This document shows, in pieces, positions 26,408 through 36,066 of a stretch of 64,000 nucleotides of DNA. The notes under the pieces were generated by a model. That model saw nothing but the letters and a program-made list of their open reading frames with translations, ran no database searches and was not told the origin of the DNA. The stretch spans positions 1 to 64,000 of the forward strand of contig NZ_JACDNQ010000007.1 in assembly GCF_013839515.1 (NCBI RefSeq). Direction: 5' to 3'. Positions within the stretch are counted from its first letter, which is position 1. Each line of letters begins with the position of its first letter. The stretch comes from Natronomonas salinimetallica. GTDB lineage: Archaea; Halobacteriota; Halobacteria; Halobacteriales; Haloarculaceae. Position numbers and translations under genes: made by a program.

Positions 26408-26617
26408 ATGACCGAATACACGACGGTCTCGATCCCGAAAGACCTCTCCGAGCGCGTCGAGGAGACGATCGAGGGGACGAGTTTCTCCTCGACCAGCGAT
26501 CTGGTCCGGTTTCTGCTCCGGAGTATCGTCATCCAACACCAAAAACAGGGCTCGCTTTCGGAAGCCGAGTTCGACGAGATAACCGACCAGCTCCACGATC
26601 TCGGCTATCTGGACTGA
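26408..26617 (+). CDS. ribbon-helix-helix (CopG-type) DNA-binding protein
   Basis: A 69-residue protein with a classic RHH plan: the strand YTTVSIPKDLSERVEE, a helix, then TSDLVRFLLRSIVIQH. RHH proteins bind DNA as dimers through the N-terminal strand. No toxin gene adjoins it, so it is likely a stand-alone regulator. Downstream it converges with the gene ending at 26625. Confidence 0.82.
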   Translation: MTEYTTVSIPKDLSERVEETIEGTSFSSTSDLVRFLLRSIVIQHQKQGSLSEAEFDEITDQLHDLGYLD

Positions 26618-26624
26618 CCGACGG

Positions 26625-27035
26625 CTACTCCGGAACGTCGATCTCGCCGTCGGGCGGTTCGATGTCCAGGATCTCGATGGAACGCCCCGCCCCGGACCGA
26701 TCGAACGCCGCGACGTCGTCCAGTTCGTAGGGCGGTACCGCGACGAAGACGACTTCGTGGAGGTCGTCGCGTTTCGTCAGCGCAAGTACCCCGTCCGGAT
26801 GCGTGATGAACCGACCGGCCGCACCCGGCGTCGAGAGGTCCATCCCGAACACCGCCCGGACCGAGCCACCGGTATCGGGCAGGTACATGTCGGTGAACAC
26901 GGGCCGGTCCGGGGGAAGCGACGCGTCGAGTTCGTCCGCGGGCGTCACCGCGAGCGAGACGGTGACGGAGGAGGGGTCGCGGTCCGTCGCGAGCTCGAGC
27001 AGGGCGGTCAAAAGCGCTCGCGTGATGTACGCCAC
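26625..27035 (-). CDS. conserved haloarchaeal hypothetical protein
   Basis: A 136-residue protein, unrecognised. The start is placed at GTG 27035 because a TTTATT box lies at 27057-27064 on the same strand, 22-29 bases upstream, implying a leaderless mRNA; an ATG at 27083 would lie upstream of that promoter. The C-terminal half is rich in strongly patterned motifs (VFGMDLSTPGAAGRFITHPDG, LTKRDDLHEVVFVAVPPYE) that suggest a folded alpha/beta domain under strong constraint. Confidence 0.65.
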   Translation of the reverse strand: MAYITRALLTALLELATDRDPSSVTVSLAVTPADELDASLPPDRPVFTDMYLPDTGGSVRAVFGMDLSTPGAAGRFITHPDGVLALTKRDDLHEVVFVAVPPYELDDVAAFDRSGAGRSIEILDIEPPDGEIDVPE

Positions 27036-27136
27036 ACGCCCCGTTCGGTCGGGGCGAATAAAGGCTGTCCGGAAGCGGCGCACTCCGGTCGGTGGCGGGA
27101 GCGAAAAGGCGGCGACTCGAACGTGGACGGAGCCTG

Positions 27137-28558
27137 TTAGGCCAGCCGGTCGACGACCGTCTCGCCGTCGACGACGAGGTTGTAGGCCTCCTCGTCGTCG
27201 TTCCAGAGGACGAGGACGTTCTCGAAGCGGAGCAACGACCCGTAGGGCGCGCTCTCGAGGGCCTCGTTCAGGGCCGACCGGTCGGTCACCACGGCGTAGT
27301 GGTCGACGGCCTCCGAGCCGTCGCTGATCTTGAACAGCGGATGGCCGTCCTCGGCGAGGTTCGGCGACAGCTTCAGCGCCGCGATATCGATCCGTTCGGT
27401 TACGTGGCGTTCCGTCTGGGCCATCTTCGCCAGCCGGTCGGGATCGGGGTCGTACTCGATCGCCCGCCTGCCATCGGTGCGCAACAGCAGGTAGGCGAAC
27501 TGGACGGCCGATTTGGTGTATCGGCCGTCACCGTCCGAGGCGGCTTCCGCCGGGTGCTCGGTGGCGTTCGCCTCGAGCCGTCGCTGGAACGGCGCCACCT
27601 CGACGTCGGGCTTTCGGGTGAACGTCCATCCGCGATCCTCCGGCGATCCGTCGGGCCACAGCCGGACCGTCGGCGCGTAGACGGTGAGGTCGTCGTTCCG
27701 ATCGAGGAGTGTCCGTTCCGTAGAACGGAGGCGGGTCGCCGTCCGCTCCTCGGCGGGCGAGAGCGCGAGGACGGTTCCCTCGGCCGACAGCGAGTCGAGG
27801 TACCGTTCGACGACCGCCACCGGCGAGTCCAACTCCGAGAGGACGTTCCCGAAGACGACGAGATCGTACTCGCCCTCGGGGTCGAACGCCTCGGCGGTCT
27901 CGCGGTGGACGGTCGTTGCGAATCCGGGCCGGGTGGGACCGAGCATTGCCTCGAAGACGTCGGCCGCGGCGCTCGGCTCGACGGCGTCGTACTCGACGAG
28001 GCTGTCATCGGGGAGGTACTCGTGAACGCCGAGCGCCGGGCCACCCGCTCCCGCGCCGACGTCCAGCACGCGGAGCGTCCGAGAGAGAAGTCCCGCCCGC
28101 CCGAGTTCGTCGAGAACGTACTGGATCGCCGCGTAGTAGTCCGGCAGGTGATACAACGCGTACGCGAGTGCGGTCTCCTCGTCGTAGGTGACCGACTCGT
28201 CGGCGAAGTACGCGACCTTCAGATCGTCGATGCGTTCGCGGAGCCGATCGCCCGACTCGCCCTCGGGCCAGCCGGGACCGTATCGCTCGACGAGCAGGTC
28301 CTCGAAGCGTCGCGCGTACGCCTCCGGGAACCGCTCGACGCCGCGGAACGTCGGTTGGATCGGGCCTTCGCCGGCCGGAACGAAGCTCCCGTCGTCGCGC
28401 TCCGTGAGGCCGAGTTCGAAGGCGTGTTCGCGCAGGGTCTGCCGGACGACCGCCGGGTGTGGCTGGCCCTCGACGTATTCGTATATCTCCTCGGGATCGA
28501 TCGGCCGAACCGACCGGAGGTACTTCGCGGCGTCGAGAATGCCCGTCGTATCGGTCAT
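27137..28558 (-). CDS. Rsm22-like SAM methyltransferase (ribosome small-subunit assembly family)
   Basis: A 473-residue protein. An N-terminal helical region and a SAM-binding domain with RVLDVGAGAGGPALG near residue 180 and VFGNVLSELD near residue 240 match the Rsm22 family, which helps assemble the small ribosomal subunit in mitochondria. No cysteines are visible in the whole protein, so the Fe-S cluster reported for eukaryotic members cannot be present. The start overlaps the tyrA stop by 4 bases, so the two are co-transcribed. Catalytic activity is not established. Confidence 0.8.
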   Translation of the reverse strand: MTDTTGILDAAKYLRSVRPIDPEEIYEYVEGQPHPAVVRQTLREHAFELGLTERDDGSFVPAGEGPIQPTFRGVERFPEAYARRFEDLLVERYGPGWPEGESGDRLRERIDDLKVAYFADESVTYDEETALAYALYHLPDYYAAIQYVLDELGRAGLLSRTLRVLDVGAGAGGPALGVHEYLPDDSLVEYDAVEPSAAADVFEAMLGPTRPGFATTVHRETAEAFDPEGEYDLVVFGNVLSELDSPVAVVERYLDSLSAEGTVLALSPAEERTATRLRSTERTLLDRNDDLTVYAPTVRLWPDGSPEDRGWTFTRKPDVEVAPFQRRLEANATEHPAEAASDGDGRYTKSAVQFAYLLLRTDGRRAIEYDPDPDRLAKMAQTERHVTERIDIAALKLSPNLAEDGHPLFKISDGSEAVDHYAVVTDRSALNEALESAPYGSLLRFENVLVLWNDDEEAYNLVVDGETVVDRLA

Positions 28559-29343
28559 TCGTGCGCCCCTTCGTCGGCCGTCGGGTCGCGGCCGCGCTGT
28601 CGGCTGCGGCCGGTGTCGTCTACGCTCGCATAGAGCTCTACGAACGCGTCCCGATCGGCCTCGGCGATCCGCCTCGCGGCGTCGGCCACGGAGGACGCAC
28701 CCTCGAATCGGTCCTGGATCTCGGCGTACACCTCGGGGGTGTTGCCGAGCGTCCCGTCGACCAGCTCCGAGAGCGGCTCCGAAAGCGAGGTATGAAACCG
28801 CGGATCGATCTCCTCGGCGGTGAGCGCGTACGCCAACACGGCGGTGTGTGCCTTCGCCTGGACGGTCTCCATCGCGCGGTCGTGTGTCGACGGCGACGTC
28901 TCGAAGACCTCGTTGCCGGCCGCATCCAGCGCCGCGCGGATCCGATCCACCGTCGCCCCTCCGCGATCGACGACGACGGGGACGTTGCCGGGGGCGTTGG
29001 CTGCCGAAAACAGCGGGTGAAAGCTGGCCCGTTCGCACCCTTCGGCGTGGGTTCGAAGCGCCGCCACGGAGTCGCGCATCTCCCCCGAGACGTCGACGAC
29101 CGCCTCGGTTGCCCGTCCGGCGTGTTCGGCGATCGCGTCCGGAACCGCGGACATCGGCACTGCGAGACAGACGACGTCGAACGTCTCGTCGGTGTCGAGT
29201 TCGACGACGCGGGCGTCGTCGGCCGCCGTCGCCGCCTCGTGCGCAGTCGCCGGATCACGGTCGGCGAACGCGACCGTGTCGGCACCGCCTTGGCGGGCGA
29301 ACCACCGGCCCATCTCCCCCGCCCCGACGACGAGCAGTTGCAT
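28555..29343 (-). CDS. tyrA: prephenate dehydrogenase (TyrA family)
   Basis: A 262-residue enzyme with an N-terminal NAD-binding motif (LLVVGAGEMGRWFARQG) and a C-terminal helical domain; the dehydrogenase converts prephenate to 4-hydroxyphenylpyruvate for tyrosine. No chorismate mutase or ACT domain is attached. The C-terminus is basic and polar. It belongs with aroA and aroC, which lie 1.7 and 3.2 kb downstream on the map but separated by an M24 peptidase gene. Confidence 0.86.
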   Translation of the reverse strand: MQLLVVGAGEMGRWFARQGGADTVAFADRDPATAHEAATAADDARVVELDTDETFDVVCLAVPMSAVPDAIAEHAGRATEAVVDVSGEMRDSVAALRTHAEGCERASFHPLFSAANAPGNVPVVVDRGGATVDRIRAALDAAGNEVFETSPSTHDRAMETVQAKAHTAVLAYALTAEEIDPRFHTSLSEPLSELVDGTLGNTPEVYAEIQDRFEGASSVADAARRIAEADRDAFVELYASVDDTGRSRQRGRDPTADEGAHE

Positions 29344-29460
29344 GCACGCTGGTTACTCACGGTCGTTCAAAAGGGGTTCGTCTCGGTGCGTGTCCGAAAG
29401 GCGGCTCAGAAGTGGGCGTCGTCACACGGGGCTCGGAGCGGGGGTAGACGCGTCATCACA

Positions 29461-29521
29461 GCCGCCGATACCGGGAGTCCCCCTCGGCAGCCGCCGCCGA
29501 TACCGGGAGCCCCCACTGGCA
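29461..29521 (+). repeat. imperfect two-copy repeat (about 30 bases) in the tyrA-pepQ gap
   Basis: GCCGCCGATACCGGGAGT at 29461 recurs as GCCGCCGCCGATACCGGGAG at 29490. The rest of this 335-base gap (29344-29678) holds the tyrA promoter side, an AT-rich GAGAAAAATAAACG at 29540-29553 and the dispersed element at 29577; no gene is visible. Confidence 0.7.
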
Positions 29522-29576
29522 GCCGTCGGTACGGCCCCGAGAAAAATAAACGTGGGGTACGCGGGACGAACGGGAG

Positions 29577-29653
29577 ACTGCCGGTTGTCCCCAGGGCACG
29601 CGAGTTGCACCACCGGAGTGCGACGTGCGGTCGCGACGGACAGCCGGCAGTAT
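29577..29653 (+). repeat. dispersed ATACTG element, 78-base class, copy A
   Basis: It runs ACTGCCGGTTGTCC ... GGACAGCCGGCAGTAT with a core GGGCACGCGAGTT...GTGCGACGTGCGGTCGCGAC, matching copies at 32347, 34981 (minus) and 56242. The left TA is lost. It ends 25 bases from the stop of the M24 peptidase gene, so unlike the other copies it does not touch a stop codon. Confidence 0.82.
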
Positions 29654-29678
29654 GAACGCGGTCGGGGCCGAGCGCCGA

Positions 29679-30860
29679 TCAGCTGTCCGACCCGACGACC
29701 AGTTCCTTCGGGTACTCCGTGAGGTTCTCGTGGCCGTCCTCGGTGACGACGACGAGGTCTTCGATCCGGACGCCGCCGACCTCGGGGTCGTATAGTCCGG
29801 GCTCGACCGTCACGACGTTGCCGGCTTCGAGTTCGACGTCCGCCTCCGAGAGGCGCGGCTGCTCGTGGATGTCGAGGCCCACACCGTGGCCCGTGGTATG
29901 GATAAAGCCCGTTTCGGCCGTCTCGTCGGCCCGAAGCGTCGGGAGGCCCGATCCCTCGTAGACGTCACAGACCGCGTCGTGGACGGCACTGCCGGAGACG
30001 CCCGCCCGGATGGCGTCGAGGGCTGCCTGCTGGGCCTCGCGGGTGAGGTCGTACCACCGCCCGATCGTTTCGGGCGGTTCGCCGACGCAGAACGTCCGCG
30101 TCATGTCGGCGTAGTAGCCCGTTTCTTTCGACCGTGGGAAGATGTCGACGATGATCGCCTCGCCGGCCGAGAGCGGTCCCGACCCGCGATCGTGTGGATC
30201 GGCGGCGTCGGCACCGCAGGCGACGATCGTCTCGTCGAGCGCACAGTCGTGTCCCAGCAGCTCGATCTCGATCTCGCGTTTGACGCGTTCGGCGGTCAAC
30301 GGTTCGCCGTCGACGTGGAGTGTGCCGTCGACGACAGTCGCCGATTCGAACAGCTCCTCCGCCCGCGCCATCGCCGATTCGTTGGCCCGCTGTGTCGCCC
30401 GGACGTGCTCGATCTCCTCGTCGAGCTTCGTCGCCCGGATAGAGCCGACGACACCGTCCCCGTCGGCTTCGACGCTCACGCCGCGGTCTCTGAGGCCGTC
30501 GGCGGTCCCGACCGGGAAGTCACTCGGGACCGCGACCGACTCGGCGTCGTGAGCGTCGAGAAACGCGGCGAGCGTCCGGTAGTCACCCTCCGGGGAGCCG
30601 TACTCCGAGACGTTCGCCCGGTGGTCGTACGTCGAGTGACGCTCGACGTGTTCGGCTCGGGCGGTGCGTGTCGCCCGCCCGTACTCCAACGCCGAGACGA
30701 GAAGCGTCGTCTCGCCCGTATACAGGGTGACGAACGGATCGGGAGCGCGAAACCCCGAGAGATACCGCTGGTCGGCAGTCTCACCGTCGGCCTCGATCAG
30801 ATAGCCGTCGACGCCCGTCTCCGCGAGGTAATCGTCGAGCTCCGATAGATCCGGATCCAT
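29679..30860 (-). CDS. M24 family Xaa-Pro aminopeptidase/dipeptidase
   Basis: A 393-residue two-domain peptidase. The creatinase-like N-terminal domain (about 1-150) is followed by the pita-bread catalytic domain with metal ligands in [37 protein letters not shown] and VTVEPGLY...[11 protein letters not shown]. It removes proline-linked N-terminal residues. The start at 30860 ([14 protein letters not shown]) is chosen over the long upstream frame, which is repeat-derived. Divergent from aroA across 173 bases with a 24-base tandem repeat. Confidence 0.88.
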   Translation of the reverse strand: MDPDLSELDDYLAETGVDGYLIEADGETADQRYLSGFRAPDPFVTLYTGETTLLVSALEYGRATRTARAEHVERHSTYDHRANVSEYGSPEGDYRTLAAFLDAHDAESVAVPSDFPVGTADGLRDRGVSVEADGDGVVGSIRATKLDEEIEHVRATQRANESAMARAEELFESATVVDGTLHVDGEPLTAERVKREIEIELLGHDCALDETIVACGADAADPHDRGSGPLSAGEAIIVDIFPRSKETGYYADMTRTFCVGEPPETIGRWYDLTREAQQAALDAIRAGVSGSAVHDAVCDVYEGSGLPTLRADETAETGFIHTTGHGVGLDIHEQPRLSEADVELEAGNVVTVEPGLYDPEVGGVRIEDLVVVTEDGHENLTEYPKELVVGSDS

Positions 30861-30886
30861 ACCGATACCCGGGGCGGCGGGTACAA

Positions 30887-30948
30887 AGCGCTTGCTCGGG
30901 GTGGATACAGAGCGCTTGCTCGGGGTGGATACAGAGCGCTTGCTCGGG
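30887..30948 (+). repeat. 24-base tandem repeat between pepQ-like gene and aroA
   Basis: Units begin at 30887, 30911 and 30935 (AGCGCTTGCTCGGG...), the last partial, with no mismatch seen. It sits in the divergent promoter region between the M24 peptidase (start 30860) and aroA (start 31034). Confidence 0.92.
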
Positions 30949-31033
30949 ACGACGGGTATGAGACCTCCACCCCGGCCAACGAGGGGGACCACCGAGTCGG
31001 CAGGCCTTTGCCGACCGCCCGAGACGCCACGGT

Positions 31034-32347
31034 ATGGACGTTCGGATCTCCCCCTCACGCGTTCGCGGCACCGCACGCGCGCCGCCCTCGAAGAGCTACA
31101 CCCACCGCGCCGTCCTCGCGGCCGGATACGCCGACGGCGCGACTGTCCGGAATCCCCTGTTCAGCGCCGATACGGCCGCGACGGCCCGGGCGGTCGAGGC
31201 CTTCGGCGGCGAGACGGAGCGCGTCGACGGCGACTGGGCCGTCGTCGGCTTCGACGGCGACCCCCGGACGCCGGCGGACGTGATCGACTGTGCGAACAGC
31301 GGTACGACGATGCGGCTGACGACGGCGACCGGCGGGCTGGTCGAGGGGCTCGCGGTGTTGACCGGCGACGCCTCGCTCCGATCGCGGCCACAGGGGCCGC
31401 TGCTCGACGCACTCGGCCAACTCGGCGTCCGGGCCGACTCGACGCGGGCGAACGGCCGGGCACCGCTCGTCGTCGGCGGGGGGACGGCCGGCGGCACCGT
31501 CTCGATCCCCGGCGACGTCTCCTCGCAGTACGTCACCGGGCTGTTGATGGCCGGAGCGGTGACGGACGGGGGCGTCGAGATCGAACTGACGACCGAACTC
31601 AAGTCCGCGCCGTACGTCGACATCACGCTCGAAGTGCTGGAGGCGTTCGGGATCGAGGCGTCGGTCGTCGGCGGGGACGACTCCGAAATCGAGGCCGCCG
31701 GTGCGGAGGGATTCGCCGTCGCGGGCGGACAGACGTACGCCCCCGAGGGCGGCTCCTACGACGTCCCCGGTGACTTCTCGTCGATGTCGTATCTCCTCGC
31801 GGCGGGGGCCCTCGCCGCCGAGGACGAACTCGTCGTCGAGGGGGCCTACCCGAGCGCACAGGGCGACAGCGCGATCGTCGAGATCCTCGAATCGATGGGG
31901 GCGGCGATCGAGTGGGACCGGGCCGACGGCGAGATCACGGTGGGTCGGTCCGACATGGCGGGGATCGAGGTCGGCGTCGCCGACACGCCCGACCTGTTGC
32001 CGACGATCGCCGTCCTCGGCGCGGCGGCGTCGGGGACCACTCGGATCACCGACTGTGCGCACGTCCGTCTGAAGGAGACGGACCGGGTGGCCGCGATGGC
32101 GAGCGAACTCGGCCGGATGGGCATCGAAACCGAGGAAAAAGCGGACGAACTCGTCGTCTACGGCGGCGATCCGGAGGGGGCGACCGTCCGGGGGCACGAC
32201 GACCACCGGATCATCATGTCCCTCGCCATCGCCGGCCTCGTGGCGGACGGGGAGACGACGATCGAGGGGGCCGAAGACGTCGACGTGTCGTTCCCCGGCT
32301 TCTTCGAGGCGCTCTCCGCGCTGGGCGTCGATCTCGTCGAGACCTGA
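31034..32347 (+). CDS. aroA: 3-phosphoshikimate 1-carboxyvinyltransferase (EPSP synthase)
   Basis: A 437-residue EPSP synthase with the N-terminal [19 protein letters not shown], the NSGTTMRL loop (residues near 92) and the C-terminal [15 protein letters not shown] and RVKETDR-type ([10 protein letters not shown]) motifs. It joins shikimate 3-phosphate and PEP, the sixth shikimate-pathway step. The stop codon TGA is part of the edge of dispersed element B. With aroC downstream on the other strand this forms a split aromatic pathway cluster. Confidence 0.93.
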   Translation: MDVRISPSRVRGTARAPPSKSYTHRAVLAAGYADGATVRNPLFSADTAATARAVEAFGGETERVDGDWAVVGFDGDPRTPADVIDCANSGTTMRLTTATGGLVEGLAVLTGDASLRSRPQGPLLDALGQLGVRADSTRANGRAPLVVGGGTAGGTVSIPGDVSSQYVTGLLMAGAVTDGGVEIELTTELKSAPYVDITLEVLEAFGIEASVVGGDDSEIEAAGAEGFAVAGGQTYAPEGGSYDVPGDFSSMSYLLAAGALAAEDELVVEGAYPSAQGDSAIVEILESMGAAIEWDRADGEITVGRSDMAGIEVGVADTPDLLPTIAVLGAAASGTTRITDCAHVRLKETDRVAAMASELGRMGIETEEKADELVVYGGDPEGATVRGHDDHRIIMSLAIAGLVADGETTIEGAEDVDVSFPGFFEALSALGVDLVET

Positions 32348-32476
32348 TACTGCCGGCTGTCTCCGGGCATGCGAGTCGCGGCCTCGGGGTACGACGTGCG
32401 TTTGTGACTCCCGGGTACGACGTGCGTTTGTGACTCCCGGGTACGACGTGCGTTTGTGACGGACAGCAAGCAGTAT
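32347..32476 (+). repeat. dispersed ATACTG element copy B with an internal 26-base tandem expansion
   Basis: Begins on the last base of the aroA TGA stop (TGATACTGCC) and ends AGCAAGCAGTAT at 32476. The core matches copies A, C and D, but 26 bases (GGGTACGACGTGCGTTTGTG...) are present as three tandem units, expanding the element from about 78 to 130 bases. Confidence 0.9.
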
Positions 32477-32562
32477 GCCACCGATCGGCGTAACGGACGA
32501 CCGACGAGCGCCGGCCCGGATCGGGACTCGACGACGACCGTCCGTGTGATGCCGTCGGCGGG

Positions 32563-33750
32563 TCACTCCCGTCGCGGGTTCGAGGGATGATACGGGGTGT
32601 CGTACTCGCCGGGGCGGTCGTCGATGCGATCGGGATTGATCCGCCCGCCCAACAGCATGAAATCGAGTACCGTCAGGTACAGCATCGCCTCGACGACCGG
32701 CACGCCCCGCGGCGGCAAGACGGGATCGTGACGGCCAATGACCTGTGCGTCCTCGACGACCTCGTCGGCCTCCCAGTCGGCGGTCTGTTGTTCTTTCGGA
32801 ATCGACGTCGGCGCGTGCCAGGTGGCCTCCCCCCAGATCGGCTGACCGGTCGTAATGCCGCCCTGGAGGCCGCCGTGGTCGTTGCCGACGGGGACCGGAT
32901 CGCCGTCCTCGCTGACGGTATCGGGGTGATCGCCGTCGTCGAACGTCCAGTCCTCGTTGCGCTCCGACCCCGTGACCGTCCGGGCGTCGGCCCCGAGGCC
33001 GAACTCGACGTGGGTGGTCGCGGGGACCGAGAACAGCGCCTGTCCGAGCCGCGAGGGGAACGAGTCGAACCGCGGTGCGCCGAGCCCCCGCGGGACGCCG
33101 CGGACCTCGAAGGCGATCGAACCGCCGATCGAGTCGCCGGCCTGCTGGTACTCGTCGATCAGCTCCCGCATCCGTTCTGCCGTCTCGGGGTGGCCACACC
33201 GGACCTCGTTGTCCTCGGCGTGTTCGAGCATCTCCTCGAAGGGGACGTCGGGGGCCTCGATGTGGCCGATCTGGTTGACGTGGGCTTTGATTCGGACGTC
33301 GTGGTCGGACTGCTCGAGCACCTGTTTCGCGATCGCGCCGGCGGCGACCCAGTTGACCGTCTCGCGGGCCGACGAACGTCCGCCGCCGCCCCAGTTTCTG
33401 GTGCCGAACTTCGCCGAGTAGGTGAAGTCGCCGTGGCTCGGACGCGGCGCGGTAATAAAGGGCTCGTACTTCCCGGAGCGGGCGTCCTTGTTCCGGATGA
33501 CCATCCCGATCGGCGTCCCGGTGGTGTACCCTTCGAGAGTCCCGGAGTTAAGCCGGACTTCGTCGGGTTCGCCGCGGCTCGTCGAGATCTTCGATTGGCC
33601 GGGCTTTCGTCGGTCGAGTTCGTGTTGGATCGCGTCCTCGTCGAGTTCGACGCCGGCCGGACAGCCCGAGACGGTGACACCCATCGCCTCACCGTGACTC
33701 TCGCCGTAGGTCGTCACCTGAAAGAGCCGACCGAATCGGTTTCCGTTCAT
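32563..33750 (-). CDS. aroC: chorismate synthase
   Basis: A 395-residue FMN-dependent enzyme with the chorismate synthase signatures GESHGEAMGVTVSGCPAG near the N-terminus and DFTYSAKFGTRNWGGGGRSS with ARET. It makes chorismate from EPSP by 1,4-elimination. The start at 33750 (MNGNRFGRLF) fits a TATA-like GATAAAC on the minus strand at 33775-33782. It is convergent with aroA and divergent from the guaB-like gene. Confidence 0.94.
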   Translation of the reverse strand: MNGNRFGRLFQVTTYGESHGEAMGVTVSGCPAGVELDEDAIQHELDRRKPGQSKISTSRGEPDEVRLNSGTLEGYTTGTPIGMVIRNKDARSGKYEPFITAPRPSHGDFTYSAKFGTRNWGGGGRSSARETVNWVAAGAIAKQVLEQSDHDVRIKAHVNQIGHIEAPDVPFEEMLEHAEDNEVRCGHPETAERMRELIDEYQQAGDSIGGSIAFEVRGVPRGLGAPRFDSFPSRLGQALFSVPATTHVEFGLGADARTVTGSERNEDWTFDDGDHPDTVSEDGDPVPVGNDHGGLQGGITTGQPIWGEATWHAPTSIPKEQQTADWEADEVVEDAQVIGRHDPVLPPRGVPVVEAMLYLTVLDFMLLGGRINPDRIDDRPGEYDTPYHPSNPRRE

Positions 33751-33882
33751 TACCGATCCGTACGGACGGGGAGGGTTTATCTTTTCCACTTCGGGGGGCT
33801 TCCGACCGACGACCGACGCCTCCGTTTCATTTCCCGGCCACATCGTCGGTCCCTCCGGCGTCGGCGGTGTCCGACCGACGCG

Positions 33883-33892
33883 TTTATATTAC
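33883..33892 (+). promoter_or_regulatory. TATA box of the guaB-like gene
   Basis: TTTATATTAC ends 29 bases before the ATG at 33922, giving a transcript start about 5-10 bases upstream of the start codon. Confidence 0.55.
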
Positions 33893-33921
33893 GCCAAGAG
33901 TTACGACGGAAGGGTTTGAAC

Positions 33922-34956
33922 ATGCCCTACGAAACCGGACTCTCCTACGACGACGTGCTCGCGGTACCCCAGCGCTCGGCGGTCGACAGCCGTGACGACG
34001 TCGATCTGACGACCGAACTGGTCGACGGCCTCGAACTATCGGTGCCCGTGGTGACCGCGGCGATGGATACCGTCACCGAGGCCGAGATGGCCCGCGCCGT
34101 CGCCGAGGCCGGCGGCCTCGGGGTCGTCCACCGATTCCTCCCGATCGACGAGCAGGCGCGGATGGTCCGGGCCGTCGCCGAGGACGGGCGTCCGGCGGCT
34201 GGCGCTGTGGGGGTCGCGGAACCGTCGCTCGATCGGGCCGGGGCCCTCGTCGACGCCGGGGCGAGCGTACTCGTCCTCGACGTCGCTCACGGGCACATGG
34301 AGCGGGCGATCGAGGCGACGGCCGACCTGGCCGAGGCCTTTCCCGAGACGCCGGTCTGTGCCGGCAACGTCGCCACCGCGGCCGGCGTCGCGGATCTGGC
34401 GGCGGCGGGCGCTGACTGCGTGAAGATCGGCGTCGGCCCCGGCTCTCACTGTACGACGCGCGAGGTAACCGGCTTCGGCGTCCCGCAGTTCACGGCCGTC
34501 GAGCGCTGTTCGAGCGCCGCCCGCGAACGCGGCGTCACGACGGTCGCCGACGGCGGCATCAGCGGCTCCGGCGACGCGGTCAAGGCACTCCTCGCCGGCG
34601 CGGACGCCGTGATGATGGGCGGGTTCTTTGCGGGGTGTGCGGAATCCCCCGGCGAGATCATCGAGACGAACGGTGAACGCTACAAGCGCTCGCGGGGGAT
34701 GGCGACCGCTGCGGCCGCCGAGGACCGCGAGGACAAAGCCGGCGGCGTCGACGCCGAGGAGGGCATCGAGGCCATCACGGAGTACGTCGGCCCCGTCGGG
34801 CCGCGGCTGGCGACGTTCGTCGCCGGGATCCGTTCGGGGCTCTCCTACGCCGGCGCTCACGACCTCGAAACCGCCCGCGAGAACGCCGAGTTCATGGAGG
34901 TTCGGCCGGCAACGAACCGCCGCAACGGCGCTCACGGTGTCGCAAACGGGCGATAG
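33922..34956 (+). CDS. IMP dehydrogenase/GMP reductase family protein, no CBS domains
   Basis: A 344-residue TIM-barrel enzyme with the catalytic Cys loop [17 protein letters not shown], the [20 protein letters not shown] phosphate site and [12 protein letters not shown]. Length and lack of the CBS pair resemble GMP reductase more than full IMP dehydrogenase (about 490 residues). Function between the two cannot be settled from sequence here. The C-terminal tail is variable. Its stop is 24 bases from element C. Confidence 0.85.
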   Translation: MPYETGLSYDDVLAVPQRSAVDSRDDVDLTTELVDGLELSVPVVTAAMDTVTEAEMARAVAEAGGLGVVHRFLPIDEQARMVRAVAEDGRPAAGAVGVAEPSLDRAGALVDAGASVLVLDVAHGHMERAIEATADLAEAFPETPVCAGNVATAAGVADLAAAGADCVKIGVGPGSHCTTREVTGFGVPQFTAVERCSSAARERGVTTVADGGISGSGDAVKALLAGADAVMMGGFFAGCAESPGEIIETNGERYKRSRGMATAAAAEDREDKAGGVDAEEGIEAITEYVGPVGPRLATFVAGIRSGLSYAGAHDLETARENAEFMEVRPATNRRNGAHGVANGR

Positions 34957-34980
34957 CCGGCCGGGACCAGCGGACTCTTT

Positions 34981-35058
34981 GCACTGCCGGCCGTCCGTCG
35001 TGACCGCACGTCGCACCCCGAGGCCGCGGCTCGCGTGCCCGGGGGCAGCCAGCAGTAT
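34981..35058 (-). repeat. dispersed ATACTG element copy C (minus orientation)
   Basis: Read on the minus strand it begins ATACTGCTGGCTGCCC right after the TGA of the PP-loop ATPase gene and ends GGACGGCCGGCAGTGC. The orientation follows the minus-strand gene it abuts, not the plus-strand guaB-like gene on its other side. Confidence 0.87.
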
Positions 35059-35645
35059 CAGTCCCGACCGACGACGCGGGTTTGCTCGTGTTCGGGGAAG
35101 ATCTCCTCGACCGTCCCGGCCCCCCATCGCGACTCGATCAGCGCCCGGAGTTCGGTCTCGTAATCGCCCTTGCGGATCCGTTCGCTCGGGCCCGACTCGA
35201 CGGTCAGATGCGTCTCGACGAGGCGGTCGACCGCGCCGCGGCCGAACCCCGAAAGCGGGGCGACGTAATCGACGCCGTGTCGGTCCTCCAGACTCTGGGC
35301 GACCGCACGCGAGACGGTCGGCACCCGGTCGTCGCGACGTGTCCCGTCGGCGACGGCGTCGTACTCCCCGGCGGCGGCCTCCAGGGCGGCCTCGTGAACC
35401 GCCTGGATGCCGGCCCGCGGGAATCCGTCCTCGCGCATCCGGTCTGTCGCCTCCGTTGCGACGTCCTCGGACAGTTCGATCCGCTCGAAGGGAAACCCGA
35501 GCGCCTCCGCCGCGTCGCGAGCGTGCGTCCAGTCGTCCGTGATATCGAAGTGAGCGGTCACGAGCGTGACGTCGTAGAACGCCTCCAAGAGCAGCGCCGA
35601 CAGCGAGGAGTCCTTGCCGGCGCTAAACAGCAAGCCACACTCCAT
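35058..35645 (-). CDS. PP-loop ATPase family protein (DUF7411-like)
   Basis: A 195-residue protein of the adenine-nucleotide alpha hydrolase fold with the PP-loop variant LLFSAGKDSSLSALLLEAF (SGGKDS with A for G). The remainder is compact and lacks the extra domains of ThiI or asparagine synthetase. The start overlaps the PDCD5 stop by one base (TAATG). The family is archaeal and unassigned in function; adenylation of a nucleic acid or amide is a possibility only. DUF7411 is a tentative label. Confidence 0.7.
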   Translation of the reverse strand: MECGLLFSAGKDSSLSALLLEAFYDVTLVTAHFDITDDWTHARDAAEALGFPFERIELSEDVATEATDRMREDGFPRAGIQAVHEAALEAAAGEYDAVADGTRRDDRVPTVSRAVAQSLEDRHGVDYVAPLSGFGRGAVDRLVETHLTVESGPSERIRKGDYETELRALIESRWGAGTVEEIFPEHEQTRVVGRD

Positions 35646-35992
35646 TACCGACGCTGGATGTCGAAGCTCTTCGATTCGGGCTTCATCTCCTGGAGCAGTT
35701 CCTTCATCTTCTCCTCGTCGATCTTCCCGTTGAGCCGCCCGCTCTGTGCCAGGGCGACGATCTGTTGTTCGACCTGCTCGCCGAACTGCGGTTTCGACAT
35801 CTGGATGGTGTTGAGCCGCTTTCGGGCCCCGTCGGTCAGTGCCTTTCGGAGCATCGCCTTCTTTTGAGCCTCGGCCTGTTGGCGTTGGGCATCCGCGGCT
35901 TCGGCGTCCTCGCCACCCTGTTGTTCTTTGAGCTGTTCCATCTTTTTTTCGCGGAGTTCCTGCAGTTCGTCGTCGGTGGGATCGCCGCTCAT
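35645..35992 (-). CDS. PDCD5-family DNA-binding protein
   Basis: A 115-residue basic-patch protein of the PDCD5 family. It opens with a charged helix ([20 protein letters not shown]), then the conserved [20 protein letters not shown] segment and a C-terminal helix with [16 protein letters not shown]. Archaeal members bind double-stranded DNA non-specifically. It is coupled to the downstream PP-loop gene. It is divergent from the MOSC gene; an AT-rich stretch (ACACAAAAACCGTTATC) lies between. Confidence 0.9.
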   Translation of the reverse strand: MSGDPTDDELQELREKKMEQLKEQQGGEDAEAADAQRQQAEAQKKAMLRKALTDGARKRLNTIQMSKPQFGEQVEQQIVALAQSGRLNGKIDEEKMKELLQEMKPESKSFDIQRR

Positions 35993-36066
35993 ACATGTCC
36001 GTTATCGCCGCGAACACAAAAACCGTTATCACTCTCTTTTTTATCGGGCGGGCCGGTCGTTCGGGC

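Noticed and set aside
26408-26617. Toxin-antitoxin system from the RHH gene
   Set aside because: Neither neighbour resembles a toxin; both are convergent or divergent single genes.
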